Part shown: positions 1 to 9,475 of the stretch, piece by piece | How positions within the stretch are numbered: the stretch's first letter is position 1 | Layout: every line of letters begins with the position of its first letter | From: WHSW01 sp963769945 | GTDB lineage: Bacteria > Actinomycetota > Thermoleophilia > Solirubrobacterales > 70-9 | Direction: 5' to 3' | Length of the DNA stretch: 64,000 bases | NCBI GenBank assembly: GCA_963769945.1 | Contig: CAVYOA010000014.1 | Coordinates: 62,001-126,000, forward strand | Translations under genes and position numbers: made by a program | The notes under the pieces: model-generated | Database searches by the model: none | What the model was told of the DNA's origin: nothing | The model's input: only the letters and a program-made list of their open reading frames with translations

Positions 1-1004
1 AGCTGACCCCGGCGGGCAACGCGCTTGCCTACTCCACCTACCTGGGCGGTGACTCGTTCGACTTCGGCTATGGGATCGCCGTCGACACCGCCGGCGCCGC
101 CTACGTCACGGGTGACACCGGCTCGGCCGACTTCAACAGCGTCGGCGCGATCGAGGGCGACTCAGCCAACTTCGACGGGTTCATCTCGAAGCTCACCCCG
201 GCGGGCAACGCCCTCGCCTACTCCACCTACCTCGGCGGTGACTCGTTCGACTCCTCGAGGGCGATTGCGGTCGACTCTCGCGGTGCCGCCTACGTGGCCG
301 GCGAGACCAACTCGGCCGATTTCAACACCGTCGGCCAGATAGAGGGCGACTCGGACTCGGCCATCCGCGACGCCTTTATCTCGAAGCTGGCCCCAGCCGG
401 CAACACGCTTGCCTACTCCACCTACCTGGGCGGCAGCCTGGACGATCGCGCCGCCGGGATCGCGGTCGACTCCGCCGGCGGCGCCTACGTCACCGGCTTC
501 ACCGATTCGACCGACTTCAACACGGTCGGGCCGATCCAGGGCGACCTGGCTGACGCCAACGGCGACGCCTTCATCTCGAAGCTCAGCTTCGACGCCGACG
601 GCGACGGGATTCCCGACGACGCCGATGCCTGTCCCACCCAGGCCGGTTCTGCAGCGGACGGCGGATGCCCCGCTTCGCCCGCCGCCGCAAAGTCGACTCG
701 TACGCTCACCCTCGACGCCTCGAAGTCCAAGGTGAAGAAGGGCAAGAAGGTGGGTCTCTCGGGCCAGATCGACTCCCCGGTGGGCGCGGCCTGCGAGGCA
801 ACACAGACGCTCGAGCTCCAACGGGTGAAGAAGGGAACCAAGTTCAAGACGTTCACCACCGACAAGACCAACGCCACCGGGAAGTTCACGCTCAAGGTCA
901 AGGTCAAGAAGACCTACCGCTATCGGGCCGAGCTCGGCGAGAGCGCCACTTGTCTCGCTGACACCTCAAACACCGAGAAGGTCAAGGTCAAGCGCAAGCG
1001 GTAA
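1..1004 (+). CDS. SBBP-repeat beta-propeller secreted/surface protein, 3' part
   Basis: The gene enters from the left edge; codons are in frame from base 3 and 333 residues are visible. Three copies of a repeat of about 63-65 residues begin at bases 3, 192 and 387, each with a NxLAYSTYLGG motif, an IAVD motif and a GxAYVTG-like motif, which is typical of SBBP (seven-bladed beta-propeller) repeats. They are followed by a DADGDGIPDDADACP stretch like a thrombospondin type-3 calcium-binding loop, then a lysine-rich C-terminal region of about 110 residues with strand-like spacing. The family is extracytoplasmic; the true function is unknown. The signal peptide must lie outside the window. Expression may end here, since the next gene has its own -10 box 17 bases after this stop codon. 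Confidence 0.8.
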   Translation, partial: LTPAGNALAYSTYLGGDSFDFGYGIAVDTAGAAYVTGDTGSADFNSVGAIEGDSANFDGFISKLTPAGNALAYSTYLGGDSFDSSRAIAVDSRGAAYVAGETNSADFNTVGQIEGDSDSAIRDAFISKLAPAGNTLAYSTYLGGSLDDRAAGIAVDSAGGAYVTGFTDSTDFNTVGPIQGDLADANGDAFISKLSFDADGDGIPDDADACPTQAGSAADGGCPASPAAAKSTRTLTLDASKSKVKKGKKVGLSGQIDSPVGAACEATQTLELQRVKKGTKFKTFTTDKTNATGKFTLKVKVKKTYRYRAELGESATCLADTSNTEKVKVKRKR

Positions 1005-1020
1005 GGGAGGGGTGGTCGAC

Positions 1021-1026
1021 TAGGTT
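1021..1026 (+). promoter_or_regulatory. -10 box for leaderless methyltransferase gene
   Basis: TAGGTT lies 7 bases before an in-frame GTG at 1034, with no Shine-Dalgarno sequence between them. This favours GTG 1034 over the TTG at 1025, which would overlap the -10 box. The -35 element is not clear. Confidence 0.5.
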
Positions 1027-1033
1027 GCGGACC

Positions 1034-1801
1034 GTGGAAGCCGAGCCGCAACCCGCACAGGGGCCCGATCTCGAGCAACTCCGTCGTCGCTTCGGCGAGA
1101 TCGACTGGTACCACACCCAGGAGCTGGCTCCTGGGCTGACGACGCCCGGCCTCTTCGACCTCCGCGGCCTCATCGAGCGCTACGGGATCCCCGATGATCT
1201 CAGTGGTATGCGCGTGCTCGATGTCGGCACGTTCGAAGGCTTCTGGGCATTCGAGCTCGAACGGCGTGGCGCCAAGGTGATGGCAATCGACGTCGACTCG
1301 ACCGACGCGCTCGACTGGCCCGCCCACCTGCGACCGCAGGCCGGCGGCCGTCGCGGCGAGGGCTTCGAGCTCGCTCGCGAGGCGCTCGGCAGCACCGTCG
1401 AGCGTGTCGGGGTGTCGATCTACGACGCCACGCCGCAGCTTCTCGGCGGATGCTTCGACCTCGTCTTCTGCGGCTCGGTTCTGATCCACCTGCGAGATCC
1501 GGTGCTGGCACTGGAGCGCATGGCGGCGCTGTGCGCCGGTCGTCTCATCCTCGCCGAGGAGTACAGCCGCAAGCTGCGCCTGTTGCCGCTCGACGCGGTC
1601 GAGTTTCGCGGCGAGAGCCCATGGAGCGTGTGGTGGATCCCCAACGCGAGGGCGTGGCTGGCGATGGCGCGCTGCGCGGGCTTCGACAATGTCGAGCTTC
1701 ACGCGCGCTTCAAGATGGGCTTTCGCGACAAGCCCGGCGGCGTGCCGCATCTTGTCGTCCACGCAACCGCGGGCGATCACCCGGGCGCAGCGCGCCGATG
1801 A
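1034..1801 (+). CDS. class I SAM-dependent methyltransferase (CmoB/DUF1698-like)
   Basis: A 255-residue Rossmann methyltransferase. An N-terminal WYHTQEL segment and a TPGLFDLR motif precede the SAM-binding motif I, VLDVGTFEGFW, and the acidic end of strand 2 (AIDVD). A DLVFCGSVLIHLRDP motif follows, as in small-molecule and sugar methyltransferases. It is a paralogue of the genes at 11611-12471 and 23941-24925, which share the WYH and TPGxFD signatures. The resemblance is to the CmoB-like family, but the glycan-gene context suggests modification of a saccharide or lipid carrier; the substrate is not known. The stop overlaps the start of the acetyltransferase gene (ATGA), so the two are probably translationally coupled. 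A TTG at 1025 is the alternative start. Confidence 0.8.
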   Translation: MEAEPQPAQGPDLEQLRRRFGEIDWYHTQELAPGLTTPGLFDLRGLIERYGIPDDLSGMRVLDVGTFEGFWAFELERRGAKVMAIDVDSTDALDWPAHLRPQAGGRRGEGFELAREALGSTVERVGVSIYDATPQLLGGCFDLVFCGSVLIHLRDPVLALERMAALCAGRLILAEEYSRKLRLLPLDAVEFRGESPWSVWWIPNARAWLAMARCAGFDNVELHARFKMGFRDKPGGVPHLVVHATAGDHPGAARR

Positions 1802-2451
1802 TCACGGTCGGCGAGGACCTCCGCCGCCGGGCGCTCTACTTCCCGCGCGATCTCGGCTACGGCTACGGGCCGCGGGCGATGTCGTGGCTGCGAAAGCGCT
1901 GGCTGCTCGCGCGCCACCCCCATGTCGAGATCACGTTCGCGGGCCCGGTTCACCTCGGCCCCGGTTTCAGCCTGCACGCGCCCGAGCCGGCGACGCTGAC
2001 GATCGGGCGCGGGGTCGAGTTTCGCCGCGGCTTTCGCTGCGAGCTCGGCCCCGGCGCGAAGCTGACGATCGGCAACGACACCAAGTTCACCTACGACGTC
2101 CTGATCCAGTGCTCGACGACGATCTCGATCGGCGCCCGCTGCATGTTCGGGCAGGCCTCGGCGATCTTCGATGGCAACCATCGCTTTCGCGATCACACCA
2201 AGCCGCTGCTCGACCAGGGCTACGACCTGCGCCCGATCGTGATCGCCGACGATGCGACGGTGACGACCAAGTGCACGATCGTCGCCGACATCGGCACGCA
2301 TTCCTTCATCGGTGCCAATGCGGTCGTCAGCCGCGATCTGCCCGCCTATGTTCTCGCGCTCGGCGCGCCCGCAAAGCCGGTCGACTACTTCGGGCCCGAG
2401 GGAGGCGAGCCGCCAGAGCTGGCGACTGATCGTTCCGACAAGTCGGGCTGA
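1798..2451 (+). CDS. hexapeptide-repeat acyltransferase (left-handed beta-helix)
   Basis: A 217-residue protein of the LbH acetyltransferase type. Residues from about 50 onward contain imperfect hexapeptide turns ([LIV]-G-x4), for example LTIGRG, LTIGND and ISIGARC, followed by an FDGNHRF segment. The C-terminal half contains VIADDATVTTKC and FIGANAVVSRDLP, as in WbbJ/VatD-like O-acetyltransferases acting on polysaccharides. It probably adds an acyl group from acyl-CoA to a surface sugar; this is inference from family and neighbours. The ATG overlaps the previous stop by 4 bases. The 3' end overlaps the convergent glycosyltransferase gene by 67 bases, which is long for convergent genes but leaves both domains intact. 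Confidence 0.8.
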   Translation: MITVGEDLRRRALYFPRDLGYGYGPRAMSWLRKRWLLARHPHVEITFAGPVHLGPGFSLHAPEPATLTIGRGVEFRRGFRCELGPGAKLTIGNDTKFTYDVLIQCSTTISIGARCMFGQASAIFDGNHRFRDHTKPLLDQGYDLRPIVIADDATVTTKCTIVADIGTHSFIGANAVVSRDLPAYVLALGAPAKPVDYFGPEGGEPPELATDRSDKSG

Positions 2452-3389
2452 ACGGCGCCGGGGCCGCGCGGCTGCGCGCTCGCCTCAGACCAGGCGGCGA
2501 GGAATGACGGAGCGAGCTGCTGCAGGTAGTAGAGCTTCGCGCTTGCCCAAGCGCGCTTGCCGAGCAGCGGCGTCTGCTCGGCGAAGAGCGCGGTCAGGTG
2601 CCGCCCACGACCGCTTGCCGCCGGCGCCGCGCTCGCGCGTGCGAACAGATGGTGAAAGTAGGGCTCGATCTCGGGATGCATCCGGTTCAAGCGATGCTCG
2701 GCGAAGGCGATGCGGCGCACCCGTGTCTGCCACATCGCGAGGTCCATCGCATGCAGGTGCTCAGCCTCGGCGTCGCGGTTGTAGAGCAGGCGAAAGCCGT
2801 GGTGGCGCATGCGGTAGGCGAGCTCGATGTCCTCGTAGCCAAACGGCAGCTCGAGCTCGTCGAAGCCGCCGCTGAGCTCGAGCAGGGAGCGCTTGACCGA
2901 GGCGTTGGCCGTGTAGAAGCGCCCCCAGCCGGCCTCGGTTCCATCGATGTTCGGATAGTCGAATTGGATTCCCTGTTCAAGCCACCGCATGAACGCCGTC
3001 ACGCGTAGCTCGTCGGCCCAGCGCACGTGGCCGAGGACGCCAACCTCCGCGCCGCGATAGCGGCGGTGCCAGTCGAGGTGCGCCGCGATCAAGCCGGGCG
3101 CGGCGAGCACGTCGTCGTCGATGAACAAGATCAGCGGCGTCGAAGCCGAGCGCCAGCCGAGGTTGCGCGCGGCCGAGGCGCCGGCGCGCTCGGCTTGCAG
3201 GACTCGGACCTCGAAGCTGCGTCTGCCGACGGCGTCGGTGACCGGCCCGGTTGACGGCTGCGCGGCATCGATGGCAACGGTCACTGCAAAATCGCCGCTG
3301 CCGGCGCTTTGACGATCGAGCCGGTCGAGCGCCCGCGCGAGCTTTTCGGCACGACCGAGGGTCGGGATGACGATGGTTAGCTCGGCCAT
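2385..3389 (-). CDS. family 2 glycosyltransferase
   Basis: A 334-residue GT-A fold enzyme on the minus strand. The N terminus starts MAELTIVIPTLGR and has the nucleotide-binding acidic residues of GT2 proteins. LFIDDDV corresponds to the metal-binding DxD region, and a GGFDELELPFGYEDIEL segment carries the ED acceptor/catalytic-base motif. The C-terminal third is Arg-rich and helical and extends past the GT2 core. It likely transfers a sugar from a nucleotide donor to a cell-surface glycan at the inner face of the membrane. It stands alone on the minus strand between two plus-strand operons. The C terminus overlaps the acetyltransferase gene on the other strand. Confidence 0.85.
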   Translation of the reverse strand: MAELTIVIPTLGRAEKLARALDRLDRQSAGSGDFAVTVAIDAAQPSTGPVTDAVGRRSFEVRVLQAERAGASAARNLGWRSASTPLILFIDDDVLAAPGLIAAHLDWHRRYRGAEVGVLGHVRWADELRVTAFMRWLEQGIQFDYPNIDGTEAGWGRFYTANASVKRSLLELSGGFDELELPFGYEDIELAYRMRHHGFRLLYNRDAEAEHLHAMDLAMWQTRVRRIAFAEHRLNRMHPEIEPYFHHLFARASAAPAASGRGRHLTALFAEQTPLLGKRAWASAKLYYLQQLAPSFLAAWSEASAQPRGPGAVQPDLSERSVASSGGSPPSGPK

Positions 3390-3435
3390 CGACGGTCGAG
3401 GCTAGTGGGCCGCGGCCCACTAGCTTTCACCCGGG

Positions 3436-4954
3436 ATGAGCGAGCTCACGACCACGGTTCCGCCAAGCGAGCCGGAAGTCCTCGAGAGCGATCGCTTGGT
3501 GGCCCTGGGCGATCGCGGCCTCCGCCGGCACAGCGCCCGCGGGACGCTGATCAACTCTGGCTTTCAGGTTGGCTTCGCGCTGATCGGGCTTGTGCGCCAG
3601 GTCGCGGTCGCGATCTTCCTCACCGCGAGCGAGTTCGGCTTCTGGGGACTGATCGTGGCGACGCTGCTGACGCTCGGCTGGCTCAAGCAGATCGGGATCT
3701 CAGACAAGTACGTGCAGCAGGACGCGCCCGATCAAGAGCTCGCCTTTCAGCGCGCGTTCACACTCGAGCTCGCCTACACGGCAATCTTCTTCGTCGCGGT
3801 CGTCGCGCTGCTGCCCGTCTACGCGCTGATCTACGACCGGCCCGAGATCGTGCTGCCCGGTTTCGTGCTTTCGCTCGCCTTCCTCGCGACCGCCCTGCAG
3901 TCGCCGATCTGGATCGCCTACCGCCAGATGCGCTTCGTCAAGCAGCGCTCGATCGAGGCGATCGATCCGATCGTGACCACCGCGATCACGATCGGCCTCG
4001 CCGCAGCCGGCGCCGGGTACTGGAGCCTCGTCATCGGTGCTCTCGCCGGCGTCAGCGCTTCGGCGGTGGCGGCGCTCATAACCTGTCCCTACAAGCTCGC
4101 CTGGGACTTCGATCGCGCCACGCTTCGCGAGTACGTCGGCTTCTCGCGCGCCGCTCTTGGTCTGGGGGCTGAGCTCGCTGGTCATGGTCCAGGGCGCGGT
4201 GATCGTCGGCAACGCCAGCTTCGGGCTCGCGGGCCTCGGCGCGATGGGAATCGCCCAGACGTTCGCCTTCTTCGCCGACCGCGTCGACCAGGTGATTCGC
4301 CAGACCGTCTACCCGGCGATCTGCGCCGTCGCCGATCGCCGCGATCTGCTCTTGGAGACCTTCGTCAAGACGAACCAACTCGCGGTCATGTGGGGCGTCC
4401 CGTTCGGGATCGGCCTCGCCCTCTTCGCCCCCGACCTGATCACCTTCGTGCTCGGCGAGCGCTGGCGCCTGGCCGAGACCGTGCTGCAGGCGTTCGGGCT
4501 GATCATCGGTTTTCGCCAGATCGGCTTCAACTGGTCGATCTTCTATCGCGCGATCGGCGAGACGAAGCCGATCGCCGTCAACGCGGTCGTGATCACGGTC
4601 GCCTTCCTTGCGGTCACGGTGCCGTTGATGCTGGGCATCGGCCTCGACGGCTATGCGCTCGGGATGGCGATCGTCTTGGTCTTCGATCTCGCCTCGCGCG
4701 CGTTCTATCTCGCGAGGCTGTTCCCGGGCTTCAACTTGCTCACGCATGCCCTGCGCGCGATCGCTCCGAGCCTGCCGGCGCTGGCGGCGGTGCTGGCAAT
4801 TCGTGTCGTCGCCGACCCTGAGCGCTCGCTCGCCTATGTTCTCGCCGAGGTGGGCATCTACGTCTTGCTCAACCTGCTCGCCGCCTGGCGTTTCGAGCGC
4901 AGGCTGCTGACAGAGATGTCGGGCTACTTGCGCCGAGAACCGCGTCCGGCATGA
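3436..4954 (+). CDS. Wzx-like polysaccharide flippase (frameshifted)
   Basis: Two overlapping frames together encode one polytopic membrane protein of about 505 residues of the polysaccharide-biosynthesis/MATE-like flippase type. The first half (from ATG 3436) carries a soluble N terminus of about 45 residues and then hydrophobic segments such as VALLPVYALI and ITIGLAAAGAG. The second half resumes in the next frame with LVWGLSSLVMVQGAVIVGN and ends at 4954. The break is near 4155, where one base appears to be extra in the run before TTGGTCTGG. This family moves lipid-linked sugar units across the cytoplasmic membrane, which fits the surrounding glycosyltransferases. A TAGCTT box ends 9 bases before the ATG. 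The next gene overlaps the stop codon (ATGA). Confidence 0.75.
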
Positions 4955-5637
4955 ACGTCGACGCTGCCGCGCGCTTGGGCTTTGACCCCGCCCGCGAGGA
5001 GGAGGAACTGCGCGAGTATCTGGGCTCGGCTTTTCAGCGCTCGCGGCTTGAGCGCTGCGAGGGGCACCTCGAGGAGGAATGGGCCGGATGCGGTGACGAA
5101 GCCGCGTTCTATCGCAGCTCCGAGGCCTATCTCTACAACCTGACCGCGTTTGCGATGACGGCGACGAAACTTCCCTATCTCGAGTGGCTCGTGGGCGCGA
5201 CCCGACCCGGCGCGCGGGTGCTCGATTACGGCTGTGGCATCGGCTCCGACGGGCTCCTGTTGTTGGAGCGGGGGTACCGAGTCGAGTTCGCCGACTTCGA
5301 CAATCCGTCGGCTGAGTACCTGCGCTGGCGGCTGCGGCGGCGGGGGCTCGAGGCGCCGGTGCATGATCTCGATCACGAGGTCCCGGGCGGCTTCGACGCG
5401 GCGTTTGCGTTCGACGTGATCGAGCATGTCGAGGATCCGTTCGCGTTTCTCGGTGAGCTCGAGGCGCGTGCGGATCTGGTGGTGGTGAACCTGCTCGAAC
5501 CGCTGGCGGGGGAGACGGCGCTGCATCGGGAGCTGCCGATACGCGCGTTGCTGGCACGGGCGGTGGCTCGGGGGGTTGTGGGATACCGGTTGCTTTATCG
5601 GCGCTCCCACTTGGTGGCGTATCGCCGGTCAGGGTGA
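4951..5637 (+). CDS. class I SAM-dependent methyltransferase
   Basis: A 228-residue methyltransferase. About 85 residues precede the SAM-binding core RVLDYGCGIGSDGL; the strand-2 acidic motif is VEFADFDNPS, and FAFDVIEHVEDP is the post-II/IV motif that places it near the Methyltransf_11/23 families. The start codon overlaps the flippase stop (ATGA), so it belongs to that operon. It may methylate a sugar of the exported glycan; the substrate cannot be read from sequence. It is not closely related to the WYH/TPG-type methyltransferases elsewhere in the window. Confidence 0.8.
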   Translation: MNVDAAARLGFDPAREEEELREYLGSAFQRSRLERCEGHLEEEWAGCGDEAAFYRSSEAYLYNLTAFAMTATKLPYLEWLVGATRPGARVLDYGCGIGSDGLLLLERGYRVEFADFDNPSAEYLRWRLRRRGLEAPVHDLDHEVPGGFDAAFAFDVIEHVEDPFAFLGELEARADLVVVNLLEPLAGETALHRELPIRALLARAVARGVVGYRLLYRRSHLVAYRRSG

Positions 5638-5731
5638 GGCTGGGGTTGGGCGTCGGATCGCGGGGCGAGGACGCGTTGCCGCGGAGCGCATGCGCTCCTG
5701 GCTCGGCGCGCGGCTTGGCTGATGAGAAGGC

Positions 5732-6684
5732 TCAGATGAAGATGCTGTGCGATTCGGCCGCGCCGCGCGCGGCGTAGGCGAACGCGACCGCGTCGTAGAC
5801 GACGTACCAGGCCGCCCACTGTGGCCCGGCGCCCACGGCCCGGCAACGCGACGCGAGCACGCGGGCGTAGGGGAGGGTGCCGAGTAGGGCGACGCGGTGG
5901 CTACGCGCGAGGACCACGGCCAGCAGCGCCACCACGAACAGGCTCCGCTGCGCTCCCTTGAACACGCCAAGGCTTGCGACCTCGGCTCGCAAGCCGGGGT
6001 GGTCTCGAAACAGCGGCGCGAGCGAGCGCTCGCGCTTGGCGATCTCGAGCCAGCCTGCGAGGCCGATTCGCTCGACGGCGTGGTGGACATGGGCCGCGGG
6101 CAGGTAGCCGATCGCGACGCCGGCTTCGCGGGCGCGCCAGCCGAGATCGGTGTCCTCACCGGCAACCGAGTAGCGCCTGTCGAACCCGCCGAGGCGCTCG
6201 AGCAGCTCGCGCGGATAGACGATGTTGCAGGTCTGATACCAGGGGCCTGCGGCCTCGATCAGCTTCGAGCGCGTCAGCGGGCCGGTGTTCGCAAGCTCGC
6301 TCGGCGACGGCGTCGTGCGTCCCTGAAAGCCGCTCTCGGGCTCGCGGTCGATCGCGTCGAGGACCGCCACCGCCCAGCCGGGCGTCGTCTCGCAGTCGTC
6401 ATCGATGAAGGCGACGTGTTCGGCGCGAGCGTCGCGCCAGCCCAGGTTGCGCAGCGCCGCGATCCCCGGTCGTCGGCAACCTCGATCGATCTCATCTCGA
6501 GGGCGCCACCGGTTGCGCCCGAGTCCAGCACGGCCGGCGTGCCGTCACTCGAGTCGTCGTCGACGACGATCAACTCCAGCTCCGAAGCGGGCGAGGTCTG
6601 GGCGCCGAGCGATGCGAGCAGACGCTCGAGCCGGCAGCGGCGGTTGCGTGTAACGACGACGATGCTGAGCTTGGGGCCGCTCAC
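5732..6684 (-). CDS. family 2 glycosyltransferase (frameshifted)
   Basis: Minus-strand GT2 enzyme of about 317 residues once one base is restored. A GTG at 6684 begins the segment KLSIVVVTRNRRCRLERLL, and ELIVVDDDSSDGTP follows. At 6464-6467 the forward strand has CCCC where five C would keep the frame; restoring it gives GIAALRNLGW and then AFIDDDC, matching the intact paralogue at 9476-10414 (IAALRNAGW, AFTDDDC). The rest holds TCNIVYPRELLERLGGFD and a GEDTDLGWR motif, then one or two hydrophobic C-terminal segments. There is no stop codon between the upstream GT-C reading frame and this gene, so as written the two read as one protein. Confidence 0.75.
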
Positions 6685-7987
6685 GCGAGGCGCCGCCCTA
6701 GTCGCCTCAGTGCGATCGCCAGCGGGCTCAGGACGCGCGGCCAGCGCGCCGACGGCAAGGACCACGATCAGCGGCTCAAGCGGCGCCCGGTAGCGCGTGC
6801 CCGAGGCGGAGGTGAAGACGACCGAGGCGGCTAGCGCGATCGCCAGCACCGGCAGCACGATCTCGCGCCGATGGCGATGGCGCCAGAGTCCGAGTAGCGC
6901 CAGCGCCAAGAGCAGGTAGTACATCGCCAGGCCTGCCGTCGTTACCGGCTCCGAGCGGCCCTCGAACGGGACCTCGTCGATCGCCCGGGCGGGCCGGCGC
7001 ACATCCCAGAGTCGCGAAAGCCCGTTCCAGTAGAAGGCCTCGACGAGCGAGAACGGGTGCTCGGCGATGTAGTCGAAGGCGGCATCTTGCGCGCCGGAGC
7101 GCACGGCGGCGTCGCTCACCGGCGGGCCCTCGAACACGGCCGGCATCTCGCTGATGAACGGTCGCCAGGCCCAGGGGTAGACGGGATCATTGGCAGCATC
7201 GTCGTTGAAGGTGCCGTAGGCGGCGGCGTCCTGGACCGAGATCGGGATCACGTCGCCGTCGTTGACGATCGTGTTTCGGATCGTCCACGGCAAGACCACG
7301 AGCACGGCAGTTGCCGAACACAGGGCCAGTCAACCCGAGCCCGCGACGCCAGCCCGAGGCGATCACCCAGGCTGTCGCGACCCCGGCGAGGAGGAAGACC
7401 GAGGTCGGGCGCACGAGCAGGGTGACGCCGATGGCGAGGCCGGCGCCGACCGCGAGCTTCGCGGTTGGCGCCCTCGCGAGAACCAAGAGCAGCACGATCG
7501 TCGTCAGCGGGATCGCCAGCGCCTCGGGATAGAGCAGTCCGAAGAGCTCCCACGCGAGCGGGAAGACGGCGACGACGAAGGCGCTCCAGGTCGCGACGCG
7601 GGCGCCGAACAGATGCCGCGCCAGCAGCCAGGTCAGGAGCACGCTCAACGGTGCAAGCACAAGCGCCTGGACCAGCTCGACCTTGGTCGGCGAGACGCCT
7701 AAGAGCTCGTAGATGACTCCGACCCAGGCCGGATATAGCGGTGCCTTCCAGGCCGAGGCGTGGGCCTCGCCGAACGGAAGCGTCGACCACCAGAGCTTGC
7801 CCTGGGCAAAGAAGATGCCCTCGCTGTGGTACTCGCCCTGGTCGCCCGCAAGGCCGTCCGGGCGGATCAGGGCGACGTAGGCAACGACGATCGCGGCCGT
7901 CAGCGCCATCGCTGCCGCAACTGCTCTGCGCTCCCCGCTAGGCACGTCGGCGAGATACGCCCGGGCGCGCTGAAACGACGCCCGCAC
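6685..7987 (-). CDS. GT39/ArnT-like membrane glycosyltransferase (frameshifted)
   Basis: A polytopic protein of about 434 residues of the dolichyl-P-mannose-protein-mannosyltransferase type (GT-C fold). The first transmembrane segment is near ALTAAIVVAYVALI; the first external loop contains GDQGEYH with the acidic residue usual in GT-C enzymes, then APLYPAWVGVIYELLG. The frame breaks near 7311-7312, where one extra base disrupts GTAVLVVLPWTIRN. The C terminus RYRAPLEPLIVVLAVGAL is the usual last helix. The GTG at 7987 lies 4 bases after the oxidoreductase stop. It would move a sugar from a polyprenyl-phosphate donor outside the membrane. The reading frame continues into the GT2 gene without a stop. 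Confidence 0.7.
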
Positions 7988-7991
7988 GGCG

Positions 7992-9380
7992 TCAGGCTCG
8001 CGTTGTCGCCGGCATCGAGGCGACGAGCTTCGCCGCGGCTTGGCGCCCGAGCCTGACGCTGTAGTTGGTGCCACGGTCCTCGGGATAGATCTGCGTCGTG
8101 TTGGCGAGCATCAGGCCCGCGACCGGCGTCTGCATCTCGGGGATGCGCTGGCGATAGCCGGCGGTGACGATCGGCTGCGCGGCGGGTTCTGAGTGGACCC
8201 AGAAGCGCTCGATCCAATCGCGCGAGTAGGCCGGGTTGACCCGCCGAAGGCCGGGCTCGTAGGCGTCGAGAAGCTCGTCGAAGGAGAGCGAGAGCAGCTG
8301 GTCGCCCGGTTGCACGTAGTTGGCGATGTAGAGGAAGCGGCGTCCGCCGTAGTCGGCGGGGGAGACGAGGTTGGTGTGCTCGATCAGGCCCACGAAGGGG
8401 AGGTTCGGATCGGCGATGTTGGTCCAGTAAAACGGCGTCAAGCTGCGATCGATCTCGGCCAGCACGCAGAGCGCGGTGTGGTACTCGATCGAGGCGAGCT
8501 TGTCGAGATAGCGCGAGCCGATTGCGGCGCTGAGGTCGTCGTCGAGCAAGCTGGCGAAGACGTCGCTGGGAACGGTCGCGAGAACGGAGTCATAGCGCTC
8601 CGGATCGCCGCCCGGCTTGAACTCCCGCGGATCATGGCCGCGTCGGAACGACTCCTCGGCGCCGGGCGTGATGTCGAAGCCGTCGCCGGTCGCGCTGATG
8701 CGGGCGACCGGACGGTCGATCAGAACCCGCCCGCCATGCGACTCGATCTCCGCCGCGAGCCGGTCCAGCAGCGGCTGCCAGCCGCCGTGCGGGTAGCCGA
8801 GCAGCTCTTCGCGCGCCTCGGCCCCCTTTATCTGCCGGCGAACGGTGAGCTTGCTCCACAGCCAGCCCATCGAGATCGACTCGGCGCGGTCGCCGAACTT
8901 GCCGCGCAGGAGCGGCCCCCAGACCTTGTCCCAAGCCTGTGACCCCATCGCCTTGACGATCCACTCGTGCGCGGTCTGATCCTCGAACGGCTCGACCGAG
9001 CGATGGCGGCGCTGAAGCCACAACACCGCGAGACCCATCCGCAGCCGAGTCGCGATCGAGACCGGCGAGAAGCGCAGCAGGTCGAGCGGGCTGGTGAACG
9101 GGTGACTTGCGCCATCGACGAACATCGCCACGCTCGACTTGCGCCACTGGATCGACGCGGTCATCCCAAGCTCCTCATAGAGCTCGACGATCGCCCGATC
9201 GCTGGTGAAAAGGTGGTGGTAGTAGCGCTCGAGCAGATGTCCGTCGCCGATGTCGAGAGAGGCAACCTGCCCGCCGAGCCCCGGCCAGCGCTCGTAGACA
9301 TCGCATCCGTGTCCCGCCGCGGCGATGTCGCGCGCGGCGCTGAGCCCCGCGACCCCAGCCCCGATCACGGCAACGCGCAT
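7992..9380 (-). CDS. FAD-dependent amine-oxidase-family oxidoreductase, glycan locus
   Basis: A 462-residue flavoprotein. The N terminus MRVAVIGAGVAGLSAARD is a canonical dinucleotide-binding GxGxxG motif with a Glu at the end of strand 2 (VYERWPGLGG). The central region has LLRFSP and EDQTAHEWIVKAMG, and the C-terminal LMLANTTQIYPEDRGTNYSV forms the second FAD-binding site. This architecture is that of NAD(P)-binding Rossmann protoporphyrinogen-oxidase/UDP-galactopyranose-mutase-like enzymes found in polysaccharide loci. The exact substrate is unknown; a role in making or modifying a nucleotide sugar or lipid-linked sugar is inference. ATG 9380 is chosen because the sequence upstream is not conserved-looking. 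It is divergent from the GT2 gene at 9476. Confidence 0.75.
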   Translation of the reverse strand: MRVAVIGAGVAGLSAARDIAAAGHGCDVYERWPGLGGQVASLDIGDGHLLERYYHHLFTSDRAIVELYEELGMTASIQWRKSSVAMFVDGASHPFTSPLDLLRFSPVSIATRLRMGLAVLWLQRRHRSVEPFEDQTAHEWIVKAMGSQAWDKVWGPLLRGKFGDRAESISMGWLWSKLTVRRQIKGAEAREELLGYPHGGWQPLLDRLAAEIESHGGRVLIDRPVARISATGDGFDITPGAEESFRRGHDPREFKPGGDPERYDSVLATVPSDVFASLLDDDLSAAIGSRYLDKLASIEYHTALCVLAEIDRSLTPFYWTNIADPNLPFVGLIEHTNLVSPADYGGRRFLYIANYVQPGDQLLSLSFDELLDAYEPGLRRVNPAYSRDWIERFWVHSEPAAQPIVTAGYRQRIPEMQTPVAGLMLANTTQIYPEDRGTNYSVRLGRQAAAKLVASMPATTRA

Positions 9381-9462
9381 CAGTTCCGTCGCTCTGGCTG
9401 CCGATTCGCATCGGCGCCATCTTCGCAGTCGCAAGCTGCTGAACATCCTCGATCGCAGGCGA

Positions 9463-9468
9463 TAGCCT
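9463..9468 (+). promoter_or_regulatory. -10 box for leaderless GT2 gene
   Basis: TAGCCT lies 7 bases before GTG 9476, with no Shine-Dalgarno sequence. It sits in the 95-base divergent gap between the FAD enzyme and the glycosyltransferase. Confidence 0.45.
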
Positions 9469-9475
9469 CGCCGCG

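Noticed and set aside
1..600. Repeats at the left edge as mobile element
   Set aside because: They encode three SBBP protein repeats in frame and lack inverted ends or a transposase.
162..821. 219-residue minus-strand frame under the SBBP repeats
   Set aside because: It is the reverse of a repeat protein and merely mirrors its periodicity.
4076..5557. 493-residue minus-strand frame opposite flippase and methyltransferase
   Set aside because: Composition is Arg/Pro/Ala/Glu-rich with no motif; the plus-strand genes have clear motifs over the same bases.
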